Origin: Glossina fuscipes
Taxonomy: Eukaryota; Arthropoda; Insecta; Diptera; Glossinidae
Assembly: GCF_014805625.2 (NCBI RefSeq)
Contig: NW_023998426.1
Span: 555,034 to 619,033 of the forward strand
Length of the DNA: 64,000 nt
Direction of reading: 5' to 3'
The position numbers and the translations under genes are program-made. Positions 36,848 to 46,880 of the stretch are shown piece after piece (positions within the stretch are counted from its first letter, which is position 1; every line of letters starts with the position of its first letter). Below the pieces are notes generated by a model. That model did no database searches, was not told the origin of the DNA, and worked only from the letters and a program-made list of their open reading frames with translations.

Positions 36848-38112
36848 TTAGTTTGGGGAAAAAGAAATCCATTATTTTTTCGGTCGATGGCTGCACTGAT
36901 AGATTTCTCGTAAAGTATCGATCAAACAATTTCAAATTTATGCTTGGAAAGGTGACATTTCCCAGTAAAAAAAATTCTTTTGCTGTTTTTTGTTTGGTGC
37001 ATTGAGTTGTGAGTTACAGCGTGTTAAAAATGGAAGTGAACAAAGAGAAAATTCGGTACATTTTACAGTTTTTCGTTGACAAAGGCGAAAATGCAAGCCA
37101 GGCGGCTAAAATTGTGAATGGTGTTTATGGTTCCGATACTGTAACAGCCAATTATGTGCAATTTTGGTTTCGTAGATTCCGTTCAGGAATTTTTGATGTT
37201 AAAGATGCACCTCGCACAAGTAGGCCGGTCGTCGAAAATGTCGATAAAATCGGAGAAATGATCGAAGTTGACCGGCATGTTAGTAGTCGTAACATCGCCC
37301 AGGAGCTAAAAATCGACCATAAAACAGTTTTAAACCATTTACACAAAGCTGGATTCAAAAAGAAGCTCGATGTTTGGGTGCCACACCAATTAACAGAAAA
37401 AAACATTATGGATCGAATTTCCATCTGCGAAGCCTTGGCCAAACGGAACGAGATAGACCCATTTCTTAAACGGATGGTGACTGGAGATGAGAAATAGATC
37501 AGATACGAAAACCCTGTGCGAAAACGATCGTGGGCAAAGAGCGGTGAAGCACCTCAAAGGGCCAGGAAGGTTTTGCTATGCATTTGGTGGGACTTGAAGG
37601 GGATTATTTATTATGAGTTGCTTCCATATGGCCAAACGCTAAATTCTGATCTCTACTGTCAACGACTGGACCGTTTGAAGATAGCGATTGACCAGAAACG
37701 GCCAGAATTGGCCAACAGGAGAGGTGTCGTGTTCCACCAGGGCAACGCTAGGCCACACACATCTACAATGACTCGCCAGAAACTTCGGGAGCTTGGTTGG
37801 GAATTTTTAATGCATCCGCCATACAGTCCGGACTTGGCACCAAGCGATTATCATCTTTTTCTTGCATTGCAAAATTTCTTTAATGATAAAAAATTGGAAT
37901 CTAGGGAGGATTGTGAAAATCGACTATTAGAGTTTTTTTGCAAATAGAGACCAGGACTTCTATGAGAGAGGCATTTTGAAGTTACCTTTAAAATGGCAAC
38001 AAATCATACAACAAAACGGTGCATATTTGACCCAAATCGGACAATCCGAAGCATGTTAAATAAAGTCCTGAAGTTCATATAAAAATAATGGATGTCTTTT
38101 TCCCCAAACTAA
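36848..38112 (+). mobile_element. Mariner transposon, complete ends, inactive
   Basis: 1265 bp with terminal inverted repeats of about 32 bp that differ at one position (both start TTAGTTTGGGGAAAAAGA), flanked by TA on each side (36846-36847 and 38113-38114). It encodes a mariner transposase of the mellifera/capitata type, broken by a stop, a small deletion, a frameshift and a catalytic substitution. Low divergence of the two ends and near-complete length suggest a fairly recent copy. It lies in a family B repeat, and the copy at 55075-55095 gives the paralogous empty site. Confidence 0.92.
37030..38060 (+). pseudogene. Mariner transposase, disrupted
   Basis: ATG at 37030 (MEVNKEKIRY) fits the family start. 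The two helix-turn-helix regions are intact, including the FRRFRSGIFDVKDAPRT linker and WVPHQLTEKN. The frame stops at TAG 37495-37497, directly after VTGDEK, where the family has Trp (TGG to TAG). It stays open in the same frame afterwards, but about 7-8 codons are missing near GEAPQ (about 37552). The second catalytic Asp in the HQDN motif is Gly (GGC at 37741-37743); the third in PPYSPDLAPSD is kept. One surplus T in the T-run near 37932-37938 shifts the frame so that it ends early at 37945-37947, though the rest of the C-terminus (to GQSEAC) is still readable in another frame. Confidence 0.92.
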
Positions 38113-39124
38113 TATATTTTCATTACAAAATAGTTTTAAATATTCTGTCCTGTTTGCCTTATGATGAATAACCGCAAAATCTCAAAAAATGTGTAAAAAC
38201 CAAATTTAATTACTTGTGACGTTGTGTGGCCATGGCCGGTCCGTTTCATTTTTGGACCTAGAGAGTAGAGTGTTTCGTAAAGTAAATGTGGAAAATATCA
38301 TACTTCTAACTAATAATTTCCGAGTAACAAGCAAAAATCCAAAACTTTTAAAAAAAAAAAAAAAAACTGAATTACTTTCTGTTTGCGTTCCTCTGCGGGT
38401 TTCTGCTCTGAACCATTTGGTCAATTTTCAATACCAGTTTGCGTGCAGAAACTTCCAATGTTTCTAGCAAATTTGATGTCGATATCTTCATTTTCGCGAC
38501 CAGGAGAGTGCACACAACAAACTCCGCATAGGCGCACAAACGGATAAATCAACTCAGAATTTTACGCCGATCAAGAATATATATACTTGATAGGGTCTCC
38601 GAAGATGTCTTTATACACATTGTGGAGAAAAACAAAATGAGTATACACCTCTCTTACAGTGGTGGGTACAATTAAAAATATCACTTCGATTAAAGCGTTA
38701 ATTCTTTGCAGTCCTATGAAGTAATAGAGAAAAATTTGTATGAAATGTTGCTTTCACGAAACGAATTGCCGCCACTCTACAAGTGAATGATAATTGTAGG
38801 TCATAGCCTAACATGGATAAAGCCGCATAAATGGTGATAAAATCTTGAACGGACGCCACATAAGATAGCGCTTTGTGTTTAATAGAATTGAAAAGAAATT
38901 TCACATCACAAGTTACTTCAGTCAAGGGATGCATATTACTCTCTACAATCCGGAAATAATACTATTAAAGCACACAATATGGATAAAGTGTTTAGTATTA
39001 ATCAACAGGATATGCTAGACCATAAACATCTTTAATGACTTTGAAGAAAATTGTGAGCGAAAACTAAGTTTAAATTGAGGTGAAAAAAACGCTACGAACT
39101 TTTTGCTTCATATACTTTACTAGC

Positions 39125-39305
39125 TTCGGATGAGTCGCCGAGTAGATAAGTATCGCGACTACACACTCTGTGTTCGCCAATTCAAATCTCAATGCGATGG
39201 AGATTATTTTGGTCGTAGTCATAGTGAATGCTTAGATTGTGCACACACCCACTAGCTTGCAACTTCTTCCCTAACTATTTCTGTTTCCTCACTTCTTTTC
39301 AACCG
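39125..39305 (+). repeat. Possible tRNA-derived SINE relic
   Basis: The stretch GAGTCGCCGAGTAGATAAGT ... CGCGACTACACAC ... GCCAATTCAAATCTC has the spacing of tRNA-like A and B boxes. It is followed by a pyrimidine-rich stretch partly resembling 26020-26060. There is no clear tail or target duplication. Weak call. Confidence 0.25.
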
Positions 39306-39759
39306 TATTACCGCATTACACGAATAGGAGATATCCACTGAATGATTGGTCATACGATAGAAAGAAAACAGAGAAAATGTACACAAAAAGTCTTATATTG
39401 CATAGGTATATACTTTTACGTGTAATATTGAATGATGTGTGCTGTTTATAGTTTCTTTCAATCATAGCATAACATAACGTTGTTGACTCAAAATACCTCA
39501 GCAATACCTCAGTAATTTTTCCCTCGAAAAGTTTTCTTGTATTTTCATCTAACAATAACAGTAACAACTGACTTTGTGGTAATTCAATACATTTGTGAAT
39601 GTAAATATGTTTGCATGTATTTCTGAAATTATATATACCTTGAAGCGTTTCAGTTGTTGTTTAAAGTTTATTATTCGAAAAAGCATTTTATGCACTAAAA
39701 GTCACGAAAAAAAAGACCCGAATGCAAATTTTCCGGTTAAAAGAGAAAATTGACTTTTT

Positions 39760-40440
39760 TTATATGTTGCACTACTTTTGAAGCAGGGTATATTAAGCAT
39801 ATGCGGACGTAAGTAACATTCAGAAAATGTTTTTTTTTTGTTGTAGCAAAAGATCCAGAATTATTTTCTGATGCGATTGAAGCTTGTCGGTCCATGTGTC
39901 TGAGTATTTTTATTTTCAACCTACAGATCGTAATTTTTCAGGTACATTGCTGAAATTTGGCACATTGACGTATTGTGGCCGAAGGATGAACGCTATTGGA
40001 ACAACTTTTTCGTGCATTTCACATATAACGCAAAAATGCAATTTTCGAAATTTCTCGACAGAAGTCGTTGAGTAATAATATTTCGACATTTTAAATTGCG
40101 TTGAAACATTTTCGTTCGTTTGGACGCTTTTTCATATTCTCCCACGAATGGTAGAAAGGTGCAATTTTCAATATTTAATGATCAAACTCGGTCGATCAAT
40201 CTTACTGAATTTGCATCACGTAGATCTATTTTTTGGATACCACCGAATGAATGTGAACCCTTACCTAATTGTTAATATTTTATGATGAAATTGTGGTTTT
40301 TTGTCTGTCTTTCCTGTATTTTTGGGGTCCGTCCCAAGCTATGTCCTTATAAAGAAATCGAAATGAAAAACTATATATACGCGAAGTGATGTATGGTGTC
40401 TTATGATTGGGTTTACCATACTATAATGTTTTTACTTGTT
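39760..40440 (+). repeat. Dispersed repeat family A copy
   Basis: Plus-oriented long copy from the GCACTACTTTTGAAGCAGGG block to TACCATACTATAATGTTTTT / ACTTGTTT, with the inner CGACATTTTAAATTGCG region shared with 4590-4620. Open frames at 39737-40075 are repeat-derived. Confidence 0.65.
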
Positions 40441-43400
40441 TTTAACATTGAAAAAGGTAAACAATTCTGCATACACTACATGGAGGACACAACTTTGGCT
40501 TTGGGTAGTGATAAAGAATCCTTGCATGTGTTTACGGTATACGCAAGGCTGCGTGATTTTCATAATTTTCGATTCATTGTTCAAATAAGAGAAAAGTTAC
40601 CTTTAGTTCAGATCGAATTCATTGAGACCCGTAACTTTGTTTTCATTTGTTTTTAATTAATAATTTTTGAAATTAAAGAAACTTTGCCTTATCCAGGATT
40701 AGGTTGAATCGTTGAATGTTATTTGTATTTGCTTTTTTATTGTGTTTATTAATTCAATATCGTTGTGCAAGCCATTCACCAAGCCAATATATAGGTATAG
40801 CACGTAGTAAATACAATCATGGGCCTTACATCTACGCTCTTAAGATACAGTAGTTTATGTTCATAATTATGATCGAATTACATCACACTGCCAAAATCGG
40901 TAGTAATTCGACGCACTGTTACATTCGCACTCATATGCAATTTGTAAAGCGGTGCAGAAGCTCGAAGTGAAAATCATTCTTATCATGGGAGAAAATGCAA
41001 AGTGTATAAGGTTAACAATTCTAGCAATATGCCACTCCCATCGCAAAACACATCTCAGCAATCTATTCTTCTAAAAGAATGGCGGATATGTGTCATCGTC
41101 TTATACTCGAACAAAGATGCAAAGATTTTTACATGTAGTGCGTAAGAAAGCTCTACGTCTTTGGCAAGTTATTTTTGTGTTACGCGTTACGTCATACTGT
41201 TCACACAATTTTTTTTTTTGTAAAACTATTGCGAAAAAAAATTATTATGGACTGCTTTCTCGAAAATTGTCAATCTTTCCTCTTCTATTATCGCACACTG
41301 CCGTCATCCTTAGCGGCAAAGCAAAGCTTATGGTCTTATGGCAAGAACTCTTAGCGAAGCATAAATTAATTGTTTTTCTCACGTTTTCTGGCGCTAGTAT
41401 CTTATTTAGCGGGAACTAAATAAAAGGCGTATAATTCTCAAAGCAAGGGACACATGTCGAAGAATAATTTAGCGGAAATATTCAAATCACTTCCCAAGAG
41501 AATAACGACTGAAGCTGTCCGGGAAAAATGGATTGGCGTAGCAATATCGTAGTATAAAATGGCATGAATAAGAATATATAAAATAACTCTCCACTTTTAC
41601 TGTTGGGAACTCACCAATCATCCAGGCGCTTGAACCAAAGATAAAGTAAAGATCTCTTAAACAATTGGACGTCGACTTGCATTTCTTATTTGCAATAACG
41701 GCAAACATATTTCTTTCGTTTTCTTTATTCGTGCATTTTCTTGTTTACTGTACTGGTATTTTACTATCAGCTATCATCATCATGTAGTCTACAAAGTTCA
41801 TCTTTCATTCTTGTATATATTGGCGTAATGATGATATCACAATTCTTCATAATTTACCTAATTTCATAAATTGTTTTATTAGCTTTTCCATGTATCTTTT
41901 TTGTATCCATCACGAATTCATTGGGCTCACAACTAAACAGATAAGCGATTCGGTACATTGATTCTTTCATCCGTCGGACATTTATGCCTCTTCGCTTTTA
42001 AAGAAAATCGGATATTCGGAAGAGGCTTGGATGAAGAACCTGTGCTCGCTTTGAACGTTGGATCGCTGAGATTCAGTTCTCTGTCTTTGTTATTCCTCGA
42101 GCTATAAAATCCTGTCGGATGTAATGCACATGTTGTAATATTAAATAATTTCCTCTATAAAGGTAGAACCGAAACGAGAGACGACATAAAGCTATTACGT
42201 TTGGTTTCAAAGCAATGGAAATATTGGGAAGAACTGCTCATCTCTTTACTTTTTGTATGCCTGGGGCCGCCGTATATCCGAGTGGATAAAAGTGGCGACA
42301 ACCAAGTCGGTCTCCCAGTCCTTCGTACGACATTGACCGTACTGCCTTATAACTATTGTGAATCTCTAGTCGATGGCAGTATAGACCCATAAGGCTACGT
42401 CCATACACTAAATCATTTTCTGTTTTCCTGCTTTTTTCTTATCAACATTATGTTACACGTATGCAGATGACTCTTGAGTAACGACTGGTCATACTAAAAA
42501 TACAAAAAAAAAAAAAAACCCCTGATACTAGTAAAACCTAATGTTTGACATTATAAGTGGCCTCTGTGACCTTAAAACAAAGTCATTTGAAAATTGATTT
42601 AATCGGTACTTTGTATATACTAAACAATGAATATTCAAACTCTTGCGGCTCATGCTCTAAATTTCTCTCTTTTAATAATAAGTGATTTACCTATACAGCA
42701 ATTACGAGCACCACTAGGATTACCACTAATTAACCCAATGATCCTAAGAGCTAAAAAATACACACAAGCACACTCGTTCATATACTTGGGGCTAATTGAT
42801 ATTGCTGCGTTTGAGTTGCGTGTGTATATGTGTGTGCATGTTTGCAAGTATCTATTTGTGTGTTTTTGTGTTGTGGTATCGAAAATTGCCCGCAAAAACA
42901 CATAAATTGTTTGATAGAGTGTCATAAATAACCGGAACCCTAGTGCCGACAACACCAACAATAGCATTGAAGATAAGTTGATGTCAGTTTACAATCACAA
43001 TACTTTATAATTTAAACTTGTACTTGAACAGTAAAGTGGAGCACAATAACCAAAACATAACAATAACATCATTATCCTCGTCAGTGTCATCGACATCGTG
43101 TTTATATAACTTTAGTTATGTTTTTCAATACGGTAAAGTGTCATTCACGTTATACACTTTATAGAACTCTCTAGTCATTGTTTGTGCAAAAAAAAAAAAA
43201 AAAACAAAAAAAAACATTCGAATACATGAAGATAAATTTAGTATGAAAGCTGTCTTGCAGTTAGTTGTCTGCCTCTATATATATATAAAAATAACTACAT
43301 ATATATATATATGGCTATGTGTGAGTCTGAATTGCACATTAATAATTGTTGTTGTTATTTGATAATCTACTCAATATCGACAACCACAAAGGGATACATA

Positions 43401-43509
43401 AGTAGTCGTATAACACGCTTTGCGGATTTTATTCAAAATATTGAATAATAAAAGTAAACGTTAAGTAAATAATTTAATTTTTATTTTCTCATTTTTCATA
43501 TCTTTTTAG
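40441..43509. other. Intronic DNA without recognised feature
   Basis: A-runs near 42506-42520 and 43187-43214 and TA runs near 43277-43313. Frames such as 41090-41419 and 42627-42967 lack motifs. The stretch 42265-42350 (GTATATCCGAGTGGATAAAA) loosely recalls a tRNA A-box but does not fold convincingly. Confidence 0.45.
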
Positions 43510-43618
43510 TATCCGATTTTACCGAAACCCTTTCCCATTTATATGAGGAACACGCAACTGCCCTTCAAACCTTAGTATCCAATTATCGTAAGAAAAATGG
43601 CGAATTGCGTAAAGAGAG
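43510..43618 (+). CDS. F-BAR protein, coding exon 3 (first long helix)
   Basis: Acceptor TCTTTTTAG ending at 43509 and donor AG|GTAAGTG at 43619. Joined to exon 2 it reads VSDFTETLSHLYEEHATALQ ... NYRKKNGELRKER, a strongly helical, charged segment with heptad-like leucines. This fits the second half of the first F-BAR helix, where the FCH subregion usually lies. Phase 1 in, phase 2 out. Confidence 0.9.
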
Positions 43619-43794
43619 GTAAGTGAAAAACACTATTGAATAACATCTCGCTATCCTAATTATAAAATTTGCATTGAATGTCATTTGAGAGATTAGATGT
43701 ATATTGGCGCGAAATCCTTATCTATTATGTGTTCAAATCAAGTGAACGAGTTTTTTGGTCATTTTAAATCATGCTCTCTGATGAGGAAAATGTA

Positions 43795-44400
43795 CGGACG
43801 AGCATAGACTCAAAAAGAAAGACGAGTGAAAGCAAGGGCGAACACAAAAAAATATGGGCAAACAAAAAGATGAGCGGGCAGAAAAATGAACGAGTAAAAA
43901 TGCGAATGGGCAGAAAAACGACCGTGTAAAGGGCAGACATAAAGATAGGTCGGGAGACGGACGAAAAGTCTGAAGGAAAAGAAAGGCGAGCGGGCAAATA
44001 AAAGACGATCAGAAAAACGAGCGGGCAGAAAGATAGTTCGGGAGACAGACGAAGAGTTCGAGGAAAAGTTTGACGGAACAGAAGGACGCGTGGAAAAATG
44101 AACCAACAGAAAGACAAGCGAGCAGGAGGACGATCGCACGAAGAGCAGATAGAAATATAAGTCGAGAGACAGACGAAGAGTTTTAGGAAACAGAAAGACG
44201 AACGTGCAGAAAAATGAACTAGCAAAAGAACGACCGGGCAAGAAAGAAGCAGACGGAAAGACGACCGAACAAAGAATGGATAGAAATAGAGGCCAAAAGA
44301 CGGACGAACAGTTTTACGTAATAGAAAGGCGAGCAGGCAGAAAATTGAATGGGCAGAAAGACGTCCGAACGAAGAACAGACAGAAAGATAGGTGGGGAAA
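43795..44400 (+). repeat. Purine-strand minisatellite in intron 3
   Basis: About 600 bp of degenerate units resembling GAAAGACGAGCGGGCAGAAA, nearly pyrimidine-free apart from single C and T residues. A longer block (GATAGNTCGGGAGACNGACG then AAGAGTTTNAGGAAA) recurs at about 43941, 44030, 44151 and 44284, so spacing is about 90-133 bp. The 219-codon minus-strand frame across it arises because the repeat has few stops on that strand. Confidence 0.8.
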
Positions 44401-44576
44401 AGGGATAATGGGAAGCCGAACATATGAGAATTTTACAGTTATGAAAGTTTTCGACATATGTGTCTTCTTACTGCGAACGAAAAAATAAATCCTCAGCTCC
44501 TCCTCCTTAGGTCCTCATCGTTCCAAAACAAGTCTACTAAAAAAAAAGGTTAATATTTATTATTATTCTCTTATAG

Positions 44577-44682
44577 ACCCGCCTGTCATTTGTCAATTTT
44601 TCAAGCATGGGAAACATTCCTACAAGAGGTCGAAACTGATTCTCAGGCATCCAACGATGTGGCAAGCGTTCTGTCCAGACAG
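44577..44682 (+). CDS. F-BAR protein, coding exon 4
   Basis: Acceptor CTTATAG ending at 44576 and donor CAG|GTAAAA at 44683. Phase 2 in and phase 0 out. It encodes RPACHLSIFQAWETFLQEVE followed by TDSQASNDVASVLSRQ. The pattern of an aromatic Trp helix followed by acidic residues and then a conserved Ala/Ser-x-x-hydrophobic helix is the usual second-helix signature of F-BAR domains (compare the W...L.E.E segment of known members). A 100-N gap starts 17 bp downstream, inside the intron. Confidence 0.9.
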
Positions 44683-44699
44683 GTAAAATATAAAATTCA

Positions 44700-44799
44700 N
44701 NNNNNNNNNNNNNNNNNNNNNNNNNNNNNNNNNNNNNNNNNNNNNNNNNNNNNNNNNNNNNNNNNNNNNNNNNNNNNNNNNNNNNNNNNNNNNNNNNNN
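44700..44799. other. Assembly gap of 100 N
   Basis: Standard-size run of N inside intron 4. The real length is unknown. Confidence 0.99.
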
Positions 44800-44877
44800 A
44801 ATTCAACTAATTTATGAAAATATTTGTTTTACTAAAGATTTCATTTATTATTCATATGTAACGAAAATAAACATATA

Positions 44878-46012
44878 TAGTCAAACCTGTTTTTGTGCGG
44901 TTTTTTTTTATGCGCTTTTTTTTGTGCGATTCTTTTTTTTGTGCGGTATATGAATATGGACACATTGAATTTCGCCGAGAGGTTAGGTCAATCTGAACTG
45001 TGTTGGCATCACTTTTTTTGCTATCAGTGTGTATGTACACATTGCAACAGCCATTATCATACCTATTGCATCAGTCAATTTCAATACATCCTGCGCCATC
45101 TAATAACTTTAGTTAATTGCTGACCTTTTAACCATTAAGACAGGATTAATTTTATAGTGAGATTAAGGGTAAATTAATTGTTTTCCCTATTTAGATATAG
45201 TTTTTTATGATTTTTATTTTATTTTTAGTCATAAGTACTCCCTTAAAATGAATAATCGTAATCAAAAAAAAGTGAAAAGAAAGACAATTACATTAGAAAC
45301 TAAAATGGCAATATTAAATGATCTTATTGAAATGATTGAGGACGAAACCGTAAATGATAGTGACATTATCAATAACTTAACAGATCATGAAGACGGACAA
45401 GAAGAACCGGAATCTATTATAGCGGATAAAATATATGCAGGGATCCAGCTTTGCAGCAAATTGGAAAAGCATTTTCTTAAAATAGATAACAATTCTCAAA
45501 GAAGTTTGAAATTCCAAAAAGAGCTTCGATTGTGTATATCTGGCTATCGCGACGTTTACAAACAGCTGACCAAACGACCGTCGTCGCAAAAACTTATCAC
45601 CGACTACATGTTAACAAAAAATAAATCAACTGTAGTATCTTCAAGTGACGAAAGCGATTACGAACCAGTTCATCGCAAAAATATGCGCGTTTTGAACTAC
45701 GACGAGTAGTATTGAATTGTGTACATTTCTCTTTGTTTAAAATTAGAAATTAAAATTTTTTTAAATGTTTCAATGTGTAATTTAATTATTTATTTTGTTT
45801 AGAAAGCACTTTCTTGCTATTTCGTGATGCTTTGACATATTTTCTAAGTGAGACTTTTTTTACGCGGTCCCTCTCTACCGCATAAAAAAAATTTTCTTTA
45901 ATATGCTGTGAAAAATTATTTCTTATAGCTATTTATGAAGTTTTTGAATATTTTTTTTTGTGCGGTATTTTTTCTGCGGTCCTTATCTACCGCACAAAAA
46001 CAGGTTTGACTG
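44878..46012 (+). mobile_element. Pogo/Tigger-like deletion derivative
   Basis: 1135 bp with terminal inverted repeats of 24 bp that differ only in the first base (TAGTCAAACCTGTTTTTG at the left, CAGTCAAACCTGTTTTTG at the right), flanked by TA on both sides (44876-44877 and 46013-46014). Both ends hold several additional copies of the motif TTTTTTGTGCGGT, likely binding sites for the transposase. The internal frame keeps only the two ends of a pogo-type transposase. Full-length relatives are about 2 kb or more, so most of the gene has been deleted. Confidence 0.85.
45248..45709 (+). CDS. 153-residue remnant pogo-type transposase ORF (no catalytic core)
   Basis: An uninterrupted frame from ATG 45248 to TAG 45707-45709. 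The basic start KKVKRKTITLETKMAIL matches the first helix of the CENP-B/pogo DNA-binding region. Shortly after, without any break in frame, comes a C-terminal type region: acidic residues 31-57, then IQLCSKLEKHFLKIDNNSQR and CISGYRDVYKQLTKRP, known from the tail of Tigger/pogo transposases. The rest of the DNA-binding domain and the whole DDE catalytic core are absent, so it cannot cut DNA. QKLITDYM (residues 114-121) resembles the PCNA-binding motif reported for pogo transposase. A pyrimidine tract ending in TTTTTAG near 45222-45229 could be a splice acceptor. It may be merely a chance survivor of a deletion, or a regulator of related elements. Confidence 0.7.
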   Translation: MNNRNQKKVKRKTITLETKMAILNDLIEMIEDETVNDSDIINNLTDHEDGQEEPESIIADKIYAGIQLCSKLEKHFLKIDNNSQRSLKFQKELRLCISGYRDVYKQLTKRPSSQKLITDYMLTKNKSTVVSSSDESDYEPVHRKNMRVLNYDE

Positions 46013-46389
46013 TATTAAATTGAAATAAAATTTATATAAAAAATTTAAGAAAATTTTTTTAAAAATATAAATACTTTGCTAAAATTTTGAAAAAATTTAA
46101 TACAAATTCTGAAATGAATTTTATATATATGATGGTAAATCTGAAAGATGGACTGCGTCAACAACCATGAGTAGAAATTTAGGATACACAAAAGAAAAGA
46201 CGAAAAATATCGCTTGCATTTGTGGAAGAACGTAAAAGTGAAAATCGAATGAATCTCTTCGTCCGCTTATTCTAGAATTTAGTGTTAGGTGCTTGCATGT
46301 ATTTTGGCCAGTTTTTGTCACATTGAAAAACGTATTTATTGAGAAAAGTTGATACAGTATATATTAGCCAAAATATTTTCCATGATTTT

Positions 46390-46880
46390 TTACAACTGTT
46401 TCTCATCTTTCTGATTGTATGGTCGTGCCGTGTTCGAAAAGTATATTTGTTTGGCAGCTATCCTATCATCGACCCATTTTTGCATTTCTTCAGCATTTCG
46501 AAAATGCGTGCCAGTCGAGCCATGCTGCATCGACCTGAATAAATGGTAATCAGCAGACGCTAAGTCGCATGTGAGCTGCAATAGTGTATTCTTGACAACT
46601 CTTGCAACGTGCGAGCAAGAGTTGTCAAGCAAGAGGATGTCTTGCGTTAACCTCTATTGCGACAATAAATCGTTTAATTTGTTTACATGACATCGGTAGC
46701 AACAGTTTCGTTTGGTTTTCGCGGCTAGTAGTACTCCACGTCTTCCTGATTATATATGTATAATATATATGTATAATAGAACTATGTAGCTACCAACATT
46801 CCGCTTCGTTGTCGATGTGAGTGGCTCTTCTGGATGAACCCATGACTTTTCGCGCTTGCGATTGTCGTAGTGGATTACTT
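46390..46880 (-). pseudogene. Mariner transposase relic (Mos1-like)
   Basis: The minus-strand frame from 46632 reads LDNSCSHVARVVKNTLLQL, then, after a loss around the YSPD motif, DLASADYHLFRSMQHG and HFRNAEEMQKWVDDRIAAK. These are the last two catalytic segments and the C-terminal part of a mariner transposase in correct order. Further matches run to about 46870 (+ strand ACATTCCGCTTCGTTGTCGA matches 16048-16067 in the other relic). The N-terminal half is absent. Inactive and old. Same subfamily as 15690-16600. Confidence 0.75.

Larger units (their letters stand above)
36670..38670 (+). repeat. Dispersed repeat family B copy, split by mariner
   Basis: Begins with TATTCGGCGTTGGCCGAATC, contains TTTGATACCCATATCGCTGG and, after the mariner, GCGTGCAGAAACTTCC and ACGCCGATCAAGAATATATA, ending at CAGTGGTGGGTACAA. 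It matches 54620-55570 in the same order. The mariner (36848-38112) interrupts it. Confidence 0.65.

Noticed and set aside
37152..37442. 96-codon minus-strand frame
   Set aside because: Antisense of the mariner transposase.
42265..42350. tRNA A-box-like stretch
   Set aside because: No matching B-box at the right distance and no cloverleaf that I can draw.
43764..44423. 219-codon minus-strand open frame, Ser/Leu/Phe/Arg rich
   Set aside because: It is the reverse strand of the purine-rich minisatellite. The repeat has few stop codons on that strand, the product is periodic, and a second frame (43810-44241) is open as well.
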